Assembly: GCF_015482775.1 (NCBI RefSeq)
Contig: NZ_CP058214.1
Span: forward strand, 3,772,501 to 3,836,500
Origin: Kaustia mangrovi
Lineage (GTDB): Bacteria > Pseudomonadota > Alphaproteobacteria > Rhizobiales > Im1
Length of the DNA stretch: 64,000 nt
Reading direction: 5' to 3'
Under the pieces are notes generated by a model, which did not search any database, was not told the origin of the DNA, and saw nothing but the letters and a program-made list of their open reading frames with translations. Position 1 is the first letter of the stretch. Every line of letters starts with the position of its first letter. This document shows, one piece after another, positions 16,887 through 25,569 of the stretch. The position numbers were made by a program, and so were the translations under genes.

Positions 16887-17663
16887 ATGCAAGACGATCT
16901 CTACAGGCGCGAGTACACGAAGGAATTCGTCTCGCGCTGGGATGATCTGATCGGCTGGGAAGGTCGCCGGGAGGGCGAGAACGGCTTCTTCGAGCAGTTG
17001 CTGGAGGAGAACAACTGCCGCAGCGTCGCCGATGTCGCCGCCGGCACGGGCTATCACGCGATCACGCTGGCGGAGGCGGGCTTCGATGCCGTCGCCGCGG
17101 ACGGGTCCGCGAACATGATCGAGCAGACAAAGGCCAATGCGGAGCGCCTCGGCGTGAAGCTCGCCGGCGCCAAGATGTGCGAGTGGCAGAATCTCGACAA
17201 GACCTTCGGCGCGGAAGCCTTCGACGCCATGGTCTGTCTCGGCAACGCCTTCACCCACCTGTTCGACCACGATGAGCGCGTCGACGCGCTCAAGGCGATG
17301 TACCGGGCCCTGAAGCCCGGCGGCGTCCTGGTGATCGACCAGCGCAATTACGACGCCATGCTCGAGGAAGGCTATTCGAGCAAGCACAAGCACTACTACA
17401 CCGGCGACGGCGTGGAGGCGCGCCCCGTCGAACTCAGCGAGGACAAGGTCCGCTTCGAGTATTCCTACCCGGACGGCGCCAAGCACTATCTCACGATGTT
17501 CCCGCTGCGGCGCGAATATCTGAGCGGTCTCATGCGCGAGGTCGGCTTCCGGCCGGTCATCTGCTACGGCGATTTCGAGGAGAACTTCGACGCCGACGAC
17601 GTGGACTTCTTCCAGCAGGTCGCCTTCAAGCCCAAGGCCGCGAACGGCAATGGGAGGCACTGA
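16887..17663 (+). CDS. gsmT: Glycine/sarcosine N-methyltransferase
   Basis: 258 residues, normal for bacterial GSMT. The SAM motif VADVAAGTGYHAITL spans about 47-61, and LYRREYTKEFVSRWDDLIGW at the N-terminus is characteristic. It methylates glycine to sarcosine and on to dimethylglycine, the first half of de novo glycine betaine synthesis, an osmoprotectant route found in halophiles. The AAGGAG site stands 10 bases before the ATG. The next gene starts 3 bases after its stop and does the remaining step. Confidence 0.92.
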   Translation: MQDDLYRREYTKEFVSRWDDLIGWEGRREGENGFFEQLLEENNCRSVADVAAGTGYHAITLAEAGFDAVAADGSANMIEQTKANAERLGVKLAGAKMCEWQNLDKTFGAEAFDAMVCLGNAFTHLFDHDERVDALKAMYRALKPGGVLVIDQRNYDAMLEEGYSSKHKHYYTGDGVEARPVELSEDKVRFEYSYPDGAKHYLTMFPLRREYLSGLMREVGFRPVICYGDFEENFDADDVDFFQQVAFKPKAANGNGRH

Positions 17664-17666
17664 CCG

Positions 17667-18497
17667 ATGACTTCCGACGTTCAGTCGATTGTCCGCGAGA
17701 CCAAGGAATATTACGACGGTGCCGCGGACCACATCTATCGCGACATCTGGGGCGAGAACATCCATCTCGGCATCTTCGAGACGCCGGGCCAGGACCTGCC
17801 GTCCGCCATGGTGCGCTCCAACGAGCGTGTGGCGGATCGGCTCTCGCTCGGGGCCCGCGACAGGGTGCTCGATGTGGGCTGCGGCTACGGCGCCTTCGCC
17901 CGCTTCCTGGCGGAGCGCTTCGGCTGCCAGGTGCTCGCCACCAACATCTCCGACCGCGAGCTCGCCTGGGGGCGCAAGCTCACCGAGGATGCCGGTCTAG
18001 ACGACCGGGTGTCGTTCGAGTGGGCGGACTTCCACGACCTCCAGTTTGATGATGCGAGCTTCGACTGCTATTCCTCTCAGGAGGCTTTCCTGCACGCCTG
18101 CGACAAGACGCAGGTCCTGAAGGAGGCCTTCCGCGTGCTCAAGCCCGGCGGAACGCTCGTCTTCACCGATCTCCTGGTGCGCGAGGGGACGCCGGAGGCC
18201 GACCGCGAGAGGATCTACGAGCGGGTGAAGTCGCCGGATATGTGGGACACCAAGGACTACAAGGCCGCGCTGAAGAAGGCCGGCTTCGCGCTTGCCGACC
18301 ACGCCGACTGGTCGACCAATGTCGCGCCCACCTATGGCTGGGTGCGCGACCAGCTCGAGACGCGCCGCGGCGAGTTCGAGCGCCGCATCGGCAAGTCGAC
18401 GGTGGACCGCACGTCCAATGCGCTCAAATTCTGGGTCGACGGCGGAAACCAGGGCAAGATCGGCTGGGAGTTCTTTCTGGCGGTCAAGCCCCAATAG
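17667..18497 (+). CDS. sdmT: Sarcosine/dimethylglycine N-methyltransferase
   Basis: 276 residues. The SAM motif RVLDVGCGYGAFARFLAE lies at 66-83. EYYDGAADHIYRDIWGENIH (14-33) and SSQEAFLHACDK are typical of the SDMT branch. It methylates sarcosine and dimethylglycine to give glycine betaine. Three SAM are used per betaine made from glycine, which explains metK just downstream. The stop is followed by two GC hairpins (18509-18568). Confidence 0.92.
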   Translation: MTSDVQSIVRETKEYYDGAADHIYRDIWGENIHLGIFETPGQDLPSAMVRSNERVADRLSLGARDRVLDVGCGYGAFARFLAERFGCQVLATNISDRELAWGRKLTEDAGLDDRVSFEWADFHDLQFDDASFDCYSSQEAFLHACDKTQVLKEAFRVLKPGGTLVFTDLLVREGTPEADRERIYERVKSPDMWDTKDYKAALKKAGFALADHADWSTNVAPTYGWVRDQLETRRGEFERRIGKSTVDRTSNALKFWVDGGNQGKIGWEFFLAVKPQ

Positions 18498-18508
18498 ACG
18501 CTAGCATG

Positions 18509-18540
18509 CGGCCGCCCGCGGCTTTCCATGCGGGCGGCCG
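18509..18540 (+). terminator. GC-rich hairpin after sdmT
   Basis: CGGCCGCCCG and CGGGCGGCCG form a perfect 10-bp stem around a 12-base loop. Only TT follows, so it may be a partial terminator or an RNA-stabilising end that sets the ratio of methyltransferases to MetK. Confidence 0.55.
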
Positions 18541-18548
18541 TTCCCTCT

Positions 18549-18568
18549 GCCGGTTCCCCGGAACCGGC
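18549..18568 (+). promoter_or_regulatory. Second hairpin, directly before metK
   Basis: GCCGGTTCC-CC-GGAACCGGC, a 9-bp perfect stem 41 bases before the metK ATG. It could end the upstream transcript with the hairpin at 18509 or act in the metK leader. Confidence 0.4.
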
Positions 18569-18609
18569 CTTCAAGACTGACTTTCAAGATTGACAAGGGA
18601 CTTCTACTC

Positions 18610-19791
18610 ATGCCGAGAGAATATATCTTCTCCTCCGAATCGGTCGGAGCCGGCCATCCCGACAAGATGGCCGACAACATCTCCGACGCCATTCTGGACG
18701 CGATCTTCACGCAGGATCCCAAGGCGCGGGTGGCCTGCGAGACGCTGCTCAACACCGGCCTGTGCGTGATCTCCGGCGAGATCACGACGAGCGCCAATGT
18801 CGATTACACCAAGGTCGCGCGCGAGACGATCCTCGATATCGGCTACGACAGCTCCGAGCTCGGCTATGACGGCAATAGCTGCGCCGTGCTCGTCGCCATC
18901 GACGAGCAGAGCCGCGACATCGCCCAGGGCGTCGACGAGGGCGACGGGCTGCATCTCGACCAGGGCGCCGGCGACCAGGGCCTCATGTTCGGCTTCGCCT
19001 GCCGGGAGACCGACGAGCTGATGCCCATGCCGATCCAGCTTTCCCACAGGCTGACCGCCAAGCAGGACGAGCTGCGCCGCTCCGGCAAGCTCCCCTGGCT
19101 GCGCCCCGACGTGAAGTCGCAGGTCTCCGTCGCCTATGAGGACAATGCGCCCAAGCGCGTGGAGACGGTGGTGCTGTCGACCCAGCACGACCCCGATGTC
19201 GACTACAAGGACATCGAGGAGGCCGTCGTCGAGGAGATCATCAAGCCGACCATCCCGGCGGAGATGCTGTCGGACAAGACGCGCTATCTCGTCAATCCGA
19301 CGGGGCGCTTCGTGATCGGCGGGCCGGTCGGCGACTGCGGTCTCACCGGCCGCAAGATCATCGTCGACACCTATGGCGGCATGGGCCGTCACGGCGGCGG
19401 CGCGTTCTCCGGCAAGGACCCGTCGAAGGTCGACCGCTCGGCGGCCTATGCCGCGCGCTACGTGGCCAAGAACGTGGTCGCCGCGGGGCTTGCCGACATC
19501 GCCGAGGTGCAGATCGCCTATGCCATCGGCGTGGCCGAGCCGGTGTCGATCCACATCAACACCTTCGGCACGGGCCGCCTGCCGGAATCGCGCATCGAGG
19601 AGCTGATCCGGACGCATTTCGACCTGCGCCCGAAGGCGATCATTCGCGATCTCGATCTCCTGCGGCCGATCTTCCGGCCGACCGCCACCAACGGCCATTT
19701 CGGCCGCACCGGCGACGGCTTCACCTGGGAGAAGACCGACCGGGCCGAGGCGCTCGCCGCCGACGCCGGCAAGCTCCAGGCGGCGGAGTAA
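18610..19791 (+). CDS. metK: S-adenosylmethionine synthetase
   Basis: 393 residues, normal for Met[14 protein letters not shown] (10-22), [12 protein letters not shown] (about 119-130) and [19 protein letters not shown] (about 262-280) are the ATP, methionine and phosphate sites. It makes SAM from ATP and methionine. Its position right after the betaine methyltransferases ties SAM supply to betaine output; SAM is also the cofactor for the corrin methylases and HpnH in this window. A family A repeat follows, convergent with the LysR gene. Confidence 0.97.
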   Translation: MPREYIFSSESVGAGHPDKMADNISDAILDAIFTQDPKARVACETLLNTGLCVISGEITTSANVDYTKVARETILDIGYDSSELGYDGNSCAVLVAIDEQSRDIAQGVDEGDGLHLDQGAGDQGLMFGFACRETDELMPMPIQLSHRLTAKQDELRRSGKLPWLRPDVKSQVSVAYEDNAPKRVETVVLSTQHDPDVDYKDIEEAVVEEIIKPTIPAEMLSDKTRYLVNPTGRFVIGGPVGDCGLTGRKIIVDTYGGMGRHGGGAFSGKDPSKVDRSAAYAARYVAKNVVAAGLADIAEVQIAYAIGVAEPVSIHINTFGTGRLPESRIEELIRTHFDLRPKAIIRDLDLLRPIFRPTATNGHFGRTGDGFTWEKTDRAEALAADAGKLQAAE

Positions 19792-19810
19792 CGCCAAAAA
19801 GCGCGACAAG

Positions 19811-19893
19811 CCCTCTCACCCGCCCATCGCCGATGCGATGGGCCTCTCCCGCTCGCGGGAGAGGGAGGCGCCGTCAGGCGCCGGGTGAGGGGG
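19811..19893. repeat. Family A palindromic repeat, copy 3
   Basis: CTCACCCGCCCATCGC ... GCGATGGG, central CTCTCCC-GCTCG-CGGGAGAG, then GGCGCC-GTCA-GGCGCC and GGGTGAGGGGG. It lies between the convergent genes metK and the LysR gene, and the LysR gene reads into it for its last codons. A T-run follows (19894-19899), so it may terminate on the plus strand. Confidence 0.85.
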
Positions 19894-20830
19894 ATTTTTT
19901 CTTCCCTTCCCTCACGTCCCCATCCTCGCGAAACGCGGTCATCGTCCCCAGCAGATGCTGCAGGAGCCTGTTGGCGCCGACGCTGAGGCGCCGGCCAAGG
20001 CGGGTGACGATATGCGCCTCGGCGCGCTGGAGATCGGGCTGGTCGATCTCCACGGCCAGAAGCTGGCCGTCATGGATCTCGCGGGCGACCGCGAAGGCCG
20101 GCAACAGGGCCAGCCCGTGGCCCGAACGCGCGAACTGCTTCAGCATGGCGATGGAATTGGTCACCAAGACCGGCGCGATCTGGAGATGCTCGGCGCGCTC
20201 GGCCTCGCGCACGATCTGGCGCAGGCCGTAGGAGATCTCGGTCAGCGCGATGCGCTCTTGCGCAACCCTCTGGAAGGTGAGCGGCCCCGCCTGCCCGGCG
20301 AGCGCGTGGCCGGGCGCCATGACGGCCGAGATCGGCTGGCGCTTGCGGGCATGCGAGCGCAGGCGCGGCTCGGCGGGGGGATGGAACACCAGTCCCAGAT
20401 GCGCCTCGTCCTCCAGAACCTCGCGGATCACCTCGTTGGTGCCGACCACGTTGGCGGACAGTTCCACATCCGGATAGCGATCCATGAAGGAGGCGAGCGG
20501 GCCCGCCACCAGATCGCCCACGAAGCCCTCGCCGACCGCGAGCCGGACATGGCCGCCGCGCAGGCCCTGCAATGCCTCGAGTTCGCTGATGAGCGTGTCC
20601 TCGCGCGCCAGCCTCTCGCGGAAATAGGCGAGCACGCGCTCGCCCGCCTCGGTCGGCTTCACGCCCCTGCGGTGGCGTTCGATCAGGGGGATCATGGTCT
20701 CGCGCTCGAGCTGCGCGATCTGGCGGCTGACGGCGGAGGGCGCGACATCCATGAAGTCGGCGGCGGAGCGGATGCTGCCGTGCCGGACGGCCTCGTAGAA
20801 ATAGCGCATGCGCTGTTCGTTGAGCTTCAT
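19874..20830 (-). CDS. LysR-family transcriptional regulator
   Basis: 318 residues. The winged helix at about 1-62 (MRYFYEAVRHGSIRSAADFM, VAPSAVSRQIAQLE) is classic, and the rest is a LysR effector domain. It is divergent from the VOC/dehydrogenase/aldehyde dehydrogenase operon, with a LysR box between them, so it probably controls that operon and itself. The last residues (SPSPGA) are encoded by the family A repeat, so the gene end was altered or extended by the repeat. The effector is unknown. Confidence 0.9.
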   Translation of the reverse strand: MKLNEQRMRYFYEAVRHGSIRSAADFMDVAPSAVSRQIAQLERETMIPLIERHRRGVKPTEAGERVLAYFRERLAREDTLISELEALQGLRGGHVRLAVGEGFVGDLVAGPLASFMDRYPDVELSANVVGTNEVIREVLEDEAHLGLVFHPPAEPRLRSHARKRQPISAVMAPGHALAGQAGPLTFQRVAQERIALTEISYGLRQIVREAERAEHLQIAPVLVTNSIAMLKQFARSGHGLALLPAFAVAREIHDGQLLAVEIDQPDLQRAEAHIVTRLGRRLSVGANRLLQHLLGTMTAFREDGDVREGKKKSPSPGA

Positions 20831-20849
20831 GGCGGTGCTTCATCACAGT

Positions 20850-20866
20850 GTTGCGGTCAATGCAAC
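20850..20866. promoter_or_regulatory. LysR-type operator
   Basis: GTTGCGGTCAATGCAAC, an inverted repeat containing the T-N11-A core, 20 bases before the LysR ATG and about 79 before the divergent operon. This is the usual site for autoregulation and activation by a LysR protein. Confidence 0.6.
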
Positions 20867-20944
20867 GATTTTGTCATGTGTCGATATTGAAGGCATGGCT
20901 CGCGGGCGGCCATAGTGGGCGGCGCAACGGAGGAAAGCGCGCCC

Positions 20945-21823
20945 ATGGCCCACAACCAGACCACGCTCGGCATCGATCATCCGCTCGTCACGGTCGCCGA
21001 TCATGCCGCGACGCTCGACCGCTATCGCCGGATGGGCTTTCAGCCCTCGCCGGTGAGCCACCATCCCTGGGGCACGGTCACCGCGCTCGTCATGTTCCCG
21101 GACAATTTCATCGAGCTCATCGGTGTCGAGGACCCGTCGAAATTCGGCACCAATTCGGTAAACGGCTTCTGCTTCGGCCGCTTCCTCGGCGGCTTTCTGG
21201 ACAACCAGGAGGGTGTCTCGCTCGTCGCGCTCCATTCGAAGGACGCGCGCGCCGACCACCGCGCGGTCGTGGAGAAGGGGCTGAAGACGCAGGGCATCAT
21301 CGATTTTCGCCGCGCCATGAAGAAGCCCGACGGCACGCCCGACGAGGCGGTCGTCTCGCTCGTCATGCTCATCGACGAGGATCTGCCGGAGGCCTCCAAC
21401 TTCATCTGCCATCAGCACCGCCCAGAACTCATCTGGGTGCCGGAATGGCAGAACCACCCCAATGGCGCGGTGGCCATCGCGGCCGTCACCTATGTGGACG
21501 ACGCGGCGGGGACGCTCGCGAAGCGCTTCGCCACGCTCTATGGCACGGATGGCGAGGGCGGTGTCTTCGATACGGGCTGCGGCGTCATCAATGTGGTTGC
21601 CGCCCGGGAGGCGGCCGGCCGGTTCGGCGGCGTCGATCTCCCCCGGTTCGCCGCCGACCGGCCCCACGCCGTGGCGATCACTGTCGCCGTGGAGAGCCTG
21701 CGGCAATTGCGGGCCTCGCTGGAGGCCGGCGAGGTGCCCCACACGGATGCGGAGCGCCGGGTTCTCGTCGCGCCGGACTTTTGTGGAAATGTCATTCTCG
21801 AATTCGTTGAAAGGACATCATGA
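20945..21823 (+). CDS. VOC (glyoxalase-like) family protein
   Basis: 292 residues with two halves in the vicinal-oxygen-chelate pattern: GIDHPLVTVADHAATLDRYR near the N-terminus and a second module from about 150 (AVAIAAVTYVDDAAGTLAKR). NFIELIGV near residue 57 supplies the usual metal-binding Glu. The best match by eye is the Glyoxalase-3-like group, with no assigned substrate. The ATG at 20945 is preferred over a GTG at 20915 because GGAGG precedes it. The stop overlaps the next start as ATGA (21820-21823). Confidence 0.8.
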   Translation: MAHNQTTLGIDHPLVTVADHAATLDRYRRMGFQPSPVSHHPWGTVTALVMFPDNFIELIGVEDPSKFGTNSVNGFCFGRFLGGFLDNQEGVSLVALHSKDARADHRAVVEKGLKTQGIIDFRRAMKKPDGTPDEAVVSLVMLIDEDLPEASNFICHQHRPELIWVPEWQNHPNGAVAIAAVTYVDDAAGTLAKRFATLYGTDGEGGVFDTGCGVINVVAAREAAGRFGGVDLPRFAADRPHAVAITVAVESLRQLRASLEAGEVPHTDAERRVLVAPDFCGNVILEFVERTS

Positions 21824-22716
21824 CGGAACGATCCTCCCTGTCCGTCGGCGTCGTCGGTCTCGGCGCCATGGGCGGCGGCATGGCCGCGCATCTGACTGCA
21901 AGCGGTGCCGAGACCCACGGTTTCGACCTGAGCGAGGAGGCGCGCACGCGCCTCGGGGACAGGGGCGTTGCCGTCCACGACACGCTCTCGGCCCTCGCTG
22001 AGGCCGTGGACGTCATCGTGCTGTCCCTGCCGAAGGCGGAGCATGTGGAAGCGGTATGCCTCGGCGCGGGCGGGCTTGCGGAGGTGGGCCGCACCGGCCA
22101 GATCGTGGTCGACACCACGACCTCCATGCCGGACGTCTCTCGCCGGGTCGCCACAGCGCTTGCCGGGCGCGGCATGGCCATGCTCGACGCGCCGGTGTCC
22201 GGCGGGCCGTCGGGGGCGGCCTCGGGCGGCATGACCATGATGGTCGGCGGCGACGGGGACGCGCTGGACCGCGCGCGCCCGGTGCTCGACATCATGACGG
22301 CGACCGTCGTCCATGTGGGCGGATCGGGCGACGGCAATATCGCCAAGATCGCCAACAACCTTCTCTGCGCCGCCCATCTCCTCACCACGGCGGAGGCCAT
22401 GAGCCTCGCCGCGCGCGCCGGCGCCCGGCCGGAGTCCGTGCTCGAGGCGGTCAATGCCGGCTCCGGCCGCAGCGGGGTGAGCCAGGTGAACTTCCCGCGC
22501 TGGGTGCTGTCGGGGGCCTACGATTCCGGCTTCACCATGGGGCTCATGCGCAAGGATGTCGGCCTCGCTGTCGCGCTCGCCAAGGAGCATGGCCTCGATC
22601 TCCCGATTTCCATGGCCACGGCGGAGATCTGGCGCGAGAGCGCGCAGACGCTCGCCGATGGCGAGGACTTCAACCGCATTGTCTGCCGTATCGACAAGGC
22701 CCTTTATTCAGAGTGA
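21820..22716 (+). CDS. NAD(P)-dependent beta-hydroxyacid dehydrogenase (3-hydroxyisobutyrate dehydrogenase family)
   Basis: 298 residues. Rossmann loop GVVGLGAMGGGMA (10-22), substrate loop DAPVSGGPSGAASGG near 123 and the catalytic Lys in NIAKIANN near 176 are all present. It oxidises a beta-hydroxyacid or reduces a 2-hydroxy-3-oxo acid; tartronate semialdehyde reductase, 3-hydroxyisobutyrate dehydrogenase and threonate dehydrogenase belong here and cannot be told apart by eye. It is translationally coupled to the VOC gene and 5 bases before the aldehyde dehydrogenase, whose semialdehyde substrate it may supply. Confidence 0.88.
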   Translation: MTERSSLSVGVVGLGAMGGGMAAHLTASGAETHGFDLSEEARTRLGDRGVAVHDTLSALAEAVDVIVLSLPKAEHVEAVCLGAGGLAEVGRTGQIVVDTTTSMPDVSRRVATALAGRGMAMLDAPVSGGPSGAASGGMTMMVGGDGDALDRARPVLDIMTATVVHVGGSGDGNIAKIANNLLCAAHLLTTAEAMSLAARAGARPESVLEAVNAGSGRSGVSQVNFPRWVLSGAYDSGFTMGLMRKDVGLAVALAKEHGLDLPISMATAEIWRESAQTLADGEDFNRIVCRIDKALYSE

Positions 22717-22721
22717 CGCCC

Positions 22722-24242
22722 ATGTTTGCCAATGACGAGCTGAAAGCCCTGATGGCCCCGTTCTGGGGCGAGCGCGACGAGGCGGCGAGCTATGTCGCCG
22801 GCGAGTTCCTGGCCGGGGAGGGCGAGCCGGTGGAGGTCGCCGACCCCGCGACCGGCAAGCCGGCCATGCGCTTCCGCGATGCGGGCGCCTCCGTCGCCGC
22901 GCGTGCGGCGGCCGCGGCCCATGAGGCCTGGCCGCACTGGTGGGCGATGACCCATGCCGCGCGCGGGCGGATCATGCAGAAGGCTGCGCGAGCCATCGAG
23001 GCGGAGGCGGACACGCTCGCCCGCATCGAGGCCATTGCCGCCGGCAAGCCGATCCGCGACACGCGCGTCGAGGTCGCCAAGGTCGTGGAGATGTTCGAAT
23101 ACTACGCCGGCTGGTGCGACAAGCTCCATGGCGACGTCATTCCCGTGCCCACGAGCCACCTGAACTATACGCGCCACGAGCCGTTCGGCGCCGTCCTTCA
23201 GGTGACGCCGTGGAACGCGCCCGTCTTCACCGCCGGCTGGCAGATCGCGCCGGCGATCGCGGCGGGCAACGCCGTTGTCCTGAAGCCGTCGGAGCTCACG
23301 CCGCTGACCTCCATCGCGCTTGGCGTGCTGGTGGAGCGGGCCGGCACGCCGACAGGGCTCGTCAACGTGCTGGCGGGATTCGGCCACACGACCGGACAGG
23401 CCGCGCTGGAGGCCCCGGAGATCGCCAAGGTCGTCTTCGTCGGCTCGCCGGCGACGGGCGCGAAGATCGCCGCGACCGCGGCGGCGCGCGTCATCCCGAG
23501 CGTCCTGGAGCTCGGCGGCAAGTCGGCCAATATCGTGTTCGCGGATGCCGATCTCGGCCGTGCCGCCGTGGGCGCGCAGGCCGCGATCTTCGCCGCCGCC
23601 GGACAGAGCTGCGTCGCGGGCTCGCGCCTCCTCGTCCAGGAGAGCGTCTACGACCGCTTCGTGGAGGCCGTGGCGCAGGCCGCCGCCCGGATCCGTGTCG
23701 GCGCGCCGCTCGACGAGGAGACCCAGGTCGGTCCCATCAACAATGCCCGCCAGTTCGGCCATGTGCGCGAGATGATCGCCGGGGCGCTCGATGAGGGCGG
23801 CGCCTATGCGCTCGACGGCTTCGATCCCTATCCGGGCGACGAAGGCTATTTCGTGCGCCCGACCGTGCTGAAGGGCCACAACGCCATGGCCGCCGCACGC
23901 GAGGAGATCTTCGGCCCCGTCGTCATGGCGATCCCCTTCAAGGACGAGGAGGAGGCCGTGGCGATTGCCAACGATACGCGCTTCGGGCTGGCCGGCGCGG
24001 TGTGGACGAGCGACGTCGCGCGCGCCCACAGGGTCGCCGCCGCCGTGCGCGCCGGCACGATCTGGATCAACTCCTATAAGACGATCCATGTGAGCTCGCC
24101 CTTCGGCGGTTACGGCCTGAGCGGCTATGGCCGCTCCTCCGGGCTGGACGCGCTGAGGGAATACACCCAGACCAAGAGCGTGTGGGTGGAGACGGCCGCC
24201 GACCCGGCCATAGCCTTCGGCTACGCGCCGAGCCTCGACTGA
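22722..24242 (+). CDS. NAD(P)-dependent aldehyde dehydrogenase
   Basis: 506 residues, normal for the family. The oxyanion Asn is in VTPWNAPVFTAGWQ (about 164), the general base Glu in LELGGKSAN (about 263) and the nucleophile Cys in AGQSCVAGSR (about 297). IFGPVVMAIPF is the conserved C-terminal block. It oxidises an aldehyde to an acid; the substrate is unknown but probably comes from the coupled dehydrogenase. ATG at 22722 with the upstream stop at 22716. Confidence 0.92.
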   Translation: MFANDELKALMAPFWGERDEAASYVAGEFLAGEGEPVEVADPATGKPAMRFRDAGASVAARAAAAAHEAWPHWWAMTHAARGRIMQKAARAIEAEADTLARIEAIAAGKPIRDTRVEVAKVVEMFEYYAGWCDKLHGDVIPVPTSHLNYTRHEPFGAVLQVTPWNAPVFTAGWQIAPAIAAGNAVVLKPSELTPLTSIALGVLVERAGTPTGLVNVLAGFGHTTGQAALEAPEIAKVVFVGSPATGAKIAATAAARVIPSVLELGGKSANIVFADADLGRAAVGAQAAIFAAAGQSCVAGSRLLVQESVYDRFVEAVAQAAARIRVGAPLDEETQVGPINNARQFGHVREMIAGALDEGGAYALDGFDPYPGDEGYFVRPTVLKGHNAMAAAREEIFGPVVMAIPFKDEEEAVAIANDTRFGLAGAVWTSDVARAHRVAAAVRAGTIWINSYKTIHVSSPFGGYGLSGYGRSSGLDALREYTQTKSVWVETAADPAIAFGYAPSLD

Positions 24243-24254
24243 CGCATCCGCGCC

Positions 24255-25463
24255 TCACGCCGCCCCGCGGCGGTGCTCCGCGGTGAGCCTCGCGGGCGCG
24301 GGGCGCGGCAGGATGAGGGCGGCAATGACAACCAGGGCGGCGAAGGCCGCGAAGACGGCGAACATGACCGGGAAGCCGCCGCGCTCGTAGAGCTCCGCGA
24401 CCAGCGGCACCGCCAGCGCGCTCACGCCGAGCGACAGCACATAGGTGACCGAGTAGAGCCGCGCGCGCCAGGCCGGTGCCGCATGGCGCGCGACGAGCGC
24501 GTCGTGGATCGGCAGCTCGCCGAAGACCGCCGCCATCATTGCGAGGCTCGCGACGGCGACCGCCAGGCCGCCGGCAAGCCCCACGGCGAGGAGCAGCGGG
24601 ATCTGGGCGAGCGCGACGGCGATGAAAACGGGCCGGATGGGCTTGCGGTCGATCAGCGTGCCGACGCCGATCTGCGTGAAGGCGGCCAGCGCCAGAACGA
24701 GGCTCGCCAGCCCGCCGACGCCCGCGAGACCGCCGACAACCCCGCCGAGCCGCTCCTCGAAGAGCTTCGGCAGCACCACCGTCGTTCCGTGGAAGATGAG
24801 GCCGCCGCAGAAGGCGGCGATGGCGAGCGCCGCGACGAGCCGCCAGAGCGCCGTGCCGGACAGCGGCTCGGGGGCCCTCTGCCGGTCTTCGCGCGGCGCG
24901 GCGCGCGCAGCTCTGGGCTCGCGCATCAGGACGGCGAGATAGACGAGCCCCGTCGCCACGGCCACCGCGGCGGGCACGGCGAAGGCCGCGCGCCAGCCGA
25001 TGGCCGCCGCCAGGCCGCCGGCGACGAGCGGCGCGGCGGCCACGCCCATATTGCCCCAGACCCCGTTGATGCCGAGCGCGCGGCCCACGCTCGCGCGCCC
25101 CTCCACCACCATGGCGATGCCGACAGGGTGATAGATCGAGGCGGCGAGGCCGAGAAGGGCAAGCCCCGCGGTGAGCATGACGGTGCCGGTCGCCGCCGCG
25201 GCAAGCCCCGCGCCGGCCCCGAGGCCGATGAAGAAGATGGCGAGCAGCGTCTCCCGCCGCATCCGGTCGCCGAGCCAGCCGGCGGGCAGCGTGCCGGCCC
25301 CGAACGCGGCGAAGGCTGCCGTGGAGGGCAGGAGCAGCGTGCCGTAGGAGCCTGCGAACTCCTTCTCCAGCGCGAGCACCACGGTCGGGTGAAGCAGCAT
25401 GAAGAGATGGGTGTAGAAATGCCCCAGATTGAGGATCAGGAAGCGGAACCCGGTGGCGGGCAT
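24255..25463 (-). CDS. Major facilitator superfamily transporter
   Basis: 402 residues, 12 predicted helices. The first loop reads AGWLGDRMRRETLL, the MFS motif A region, and the N-terminus (RFLILNLGHFYTHLFMLLHP) recalls Fsr-type efflux carriers such as the fosmidomycin resistance protein. Substrate unknown. The ATG at 25463 has GGGGAGAA before it; the longer frame upstream runs into the divergent AraC gene. The pair with that regulator suggests substrate-induced export. Confidence 0.87.
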   Translation of the reverse strand: MPATGFRFLILNLGHFYTHLFMLLHPTVVLALEKEFAGSYGTLLLPSTAAFAAFGAGTLPAGWLGDRMRRETLLAIFFIGLGAGAGLAAAATGTVMLTAGLALLGLAASIYHPVGIAMVVEGRASVGRALGINGVWGNMGVAAAPLVAGGLAAAIGWRAAFAVPAAVAVATGLVYLAVLMREPRAARAAPREDRQRAPEPLSGTALWRLVAALAIAAFCGGLIFHGTTVVLPKLFEERLGGVVGGLAGVGGLASLVLALAAFTQIGVGTLIDRKPIRPVFIAVALAQIPLLLAVGLAGGLAVAVASLAMMAAVFGELPIHDALVARHAAPAWRARLYSVTYVLSLGVSALAVPLVAELYERGGFPVMFAVFAAFAALVVIAALILPRPAPARLTAEHRRGAA

Positions 25464-25517
25464 GGATTGTTCTCCCCGAGGAATACGGTCCAGGCGGCAG
25501 GCGGTGTCGGCACCGTC

Positions 25518-25532
25518 GCGCCAGTCTGGCGC
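25518..25532. promoter_or_regulatory. Palindrome between MFS and AraC genes
   Basis: GCGCCAG-T-CTGGCGC, a perfect 15-base inverted repeat in the 106-base divergent intergenic region, 55 bases from the MFS ATG and 38 from the AraC ATG. A candidate operator. Confidence 0.45.
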
Positions 25533-25569
25533 TCGCCGGTCCGGCTGACTTGCGCTATTCTGTCCAACG

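Noticed and set aside
18541-18609. SAM-SAH type riboswitch before metK
   Set aside because: Only a simple GCCGGTTCC/GGAACCGGC hairpin is present; the conserved unpaired core is missing.
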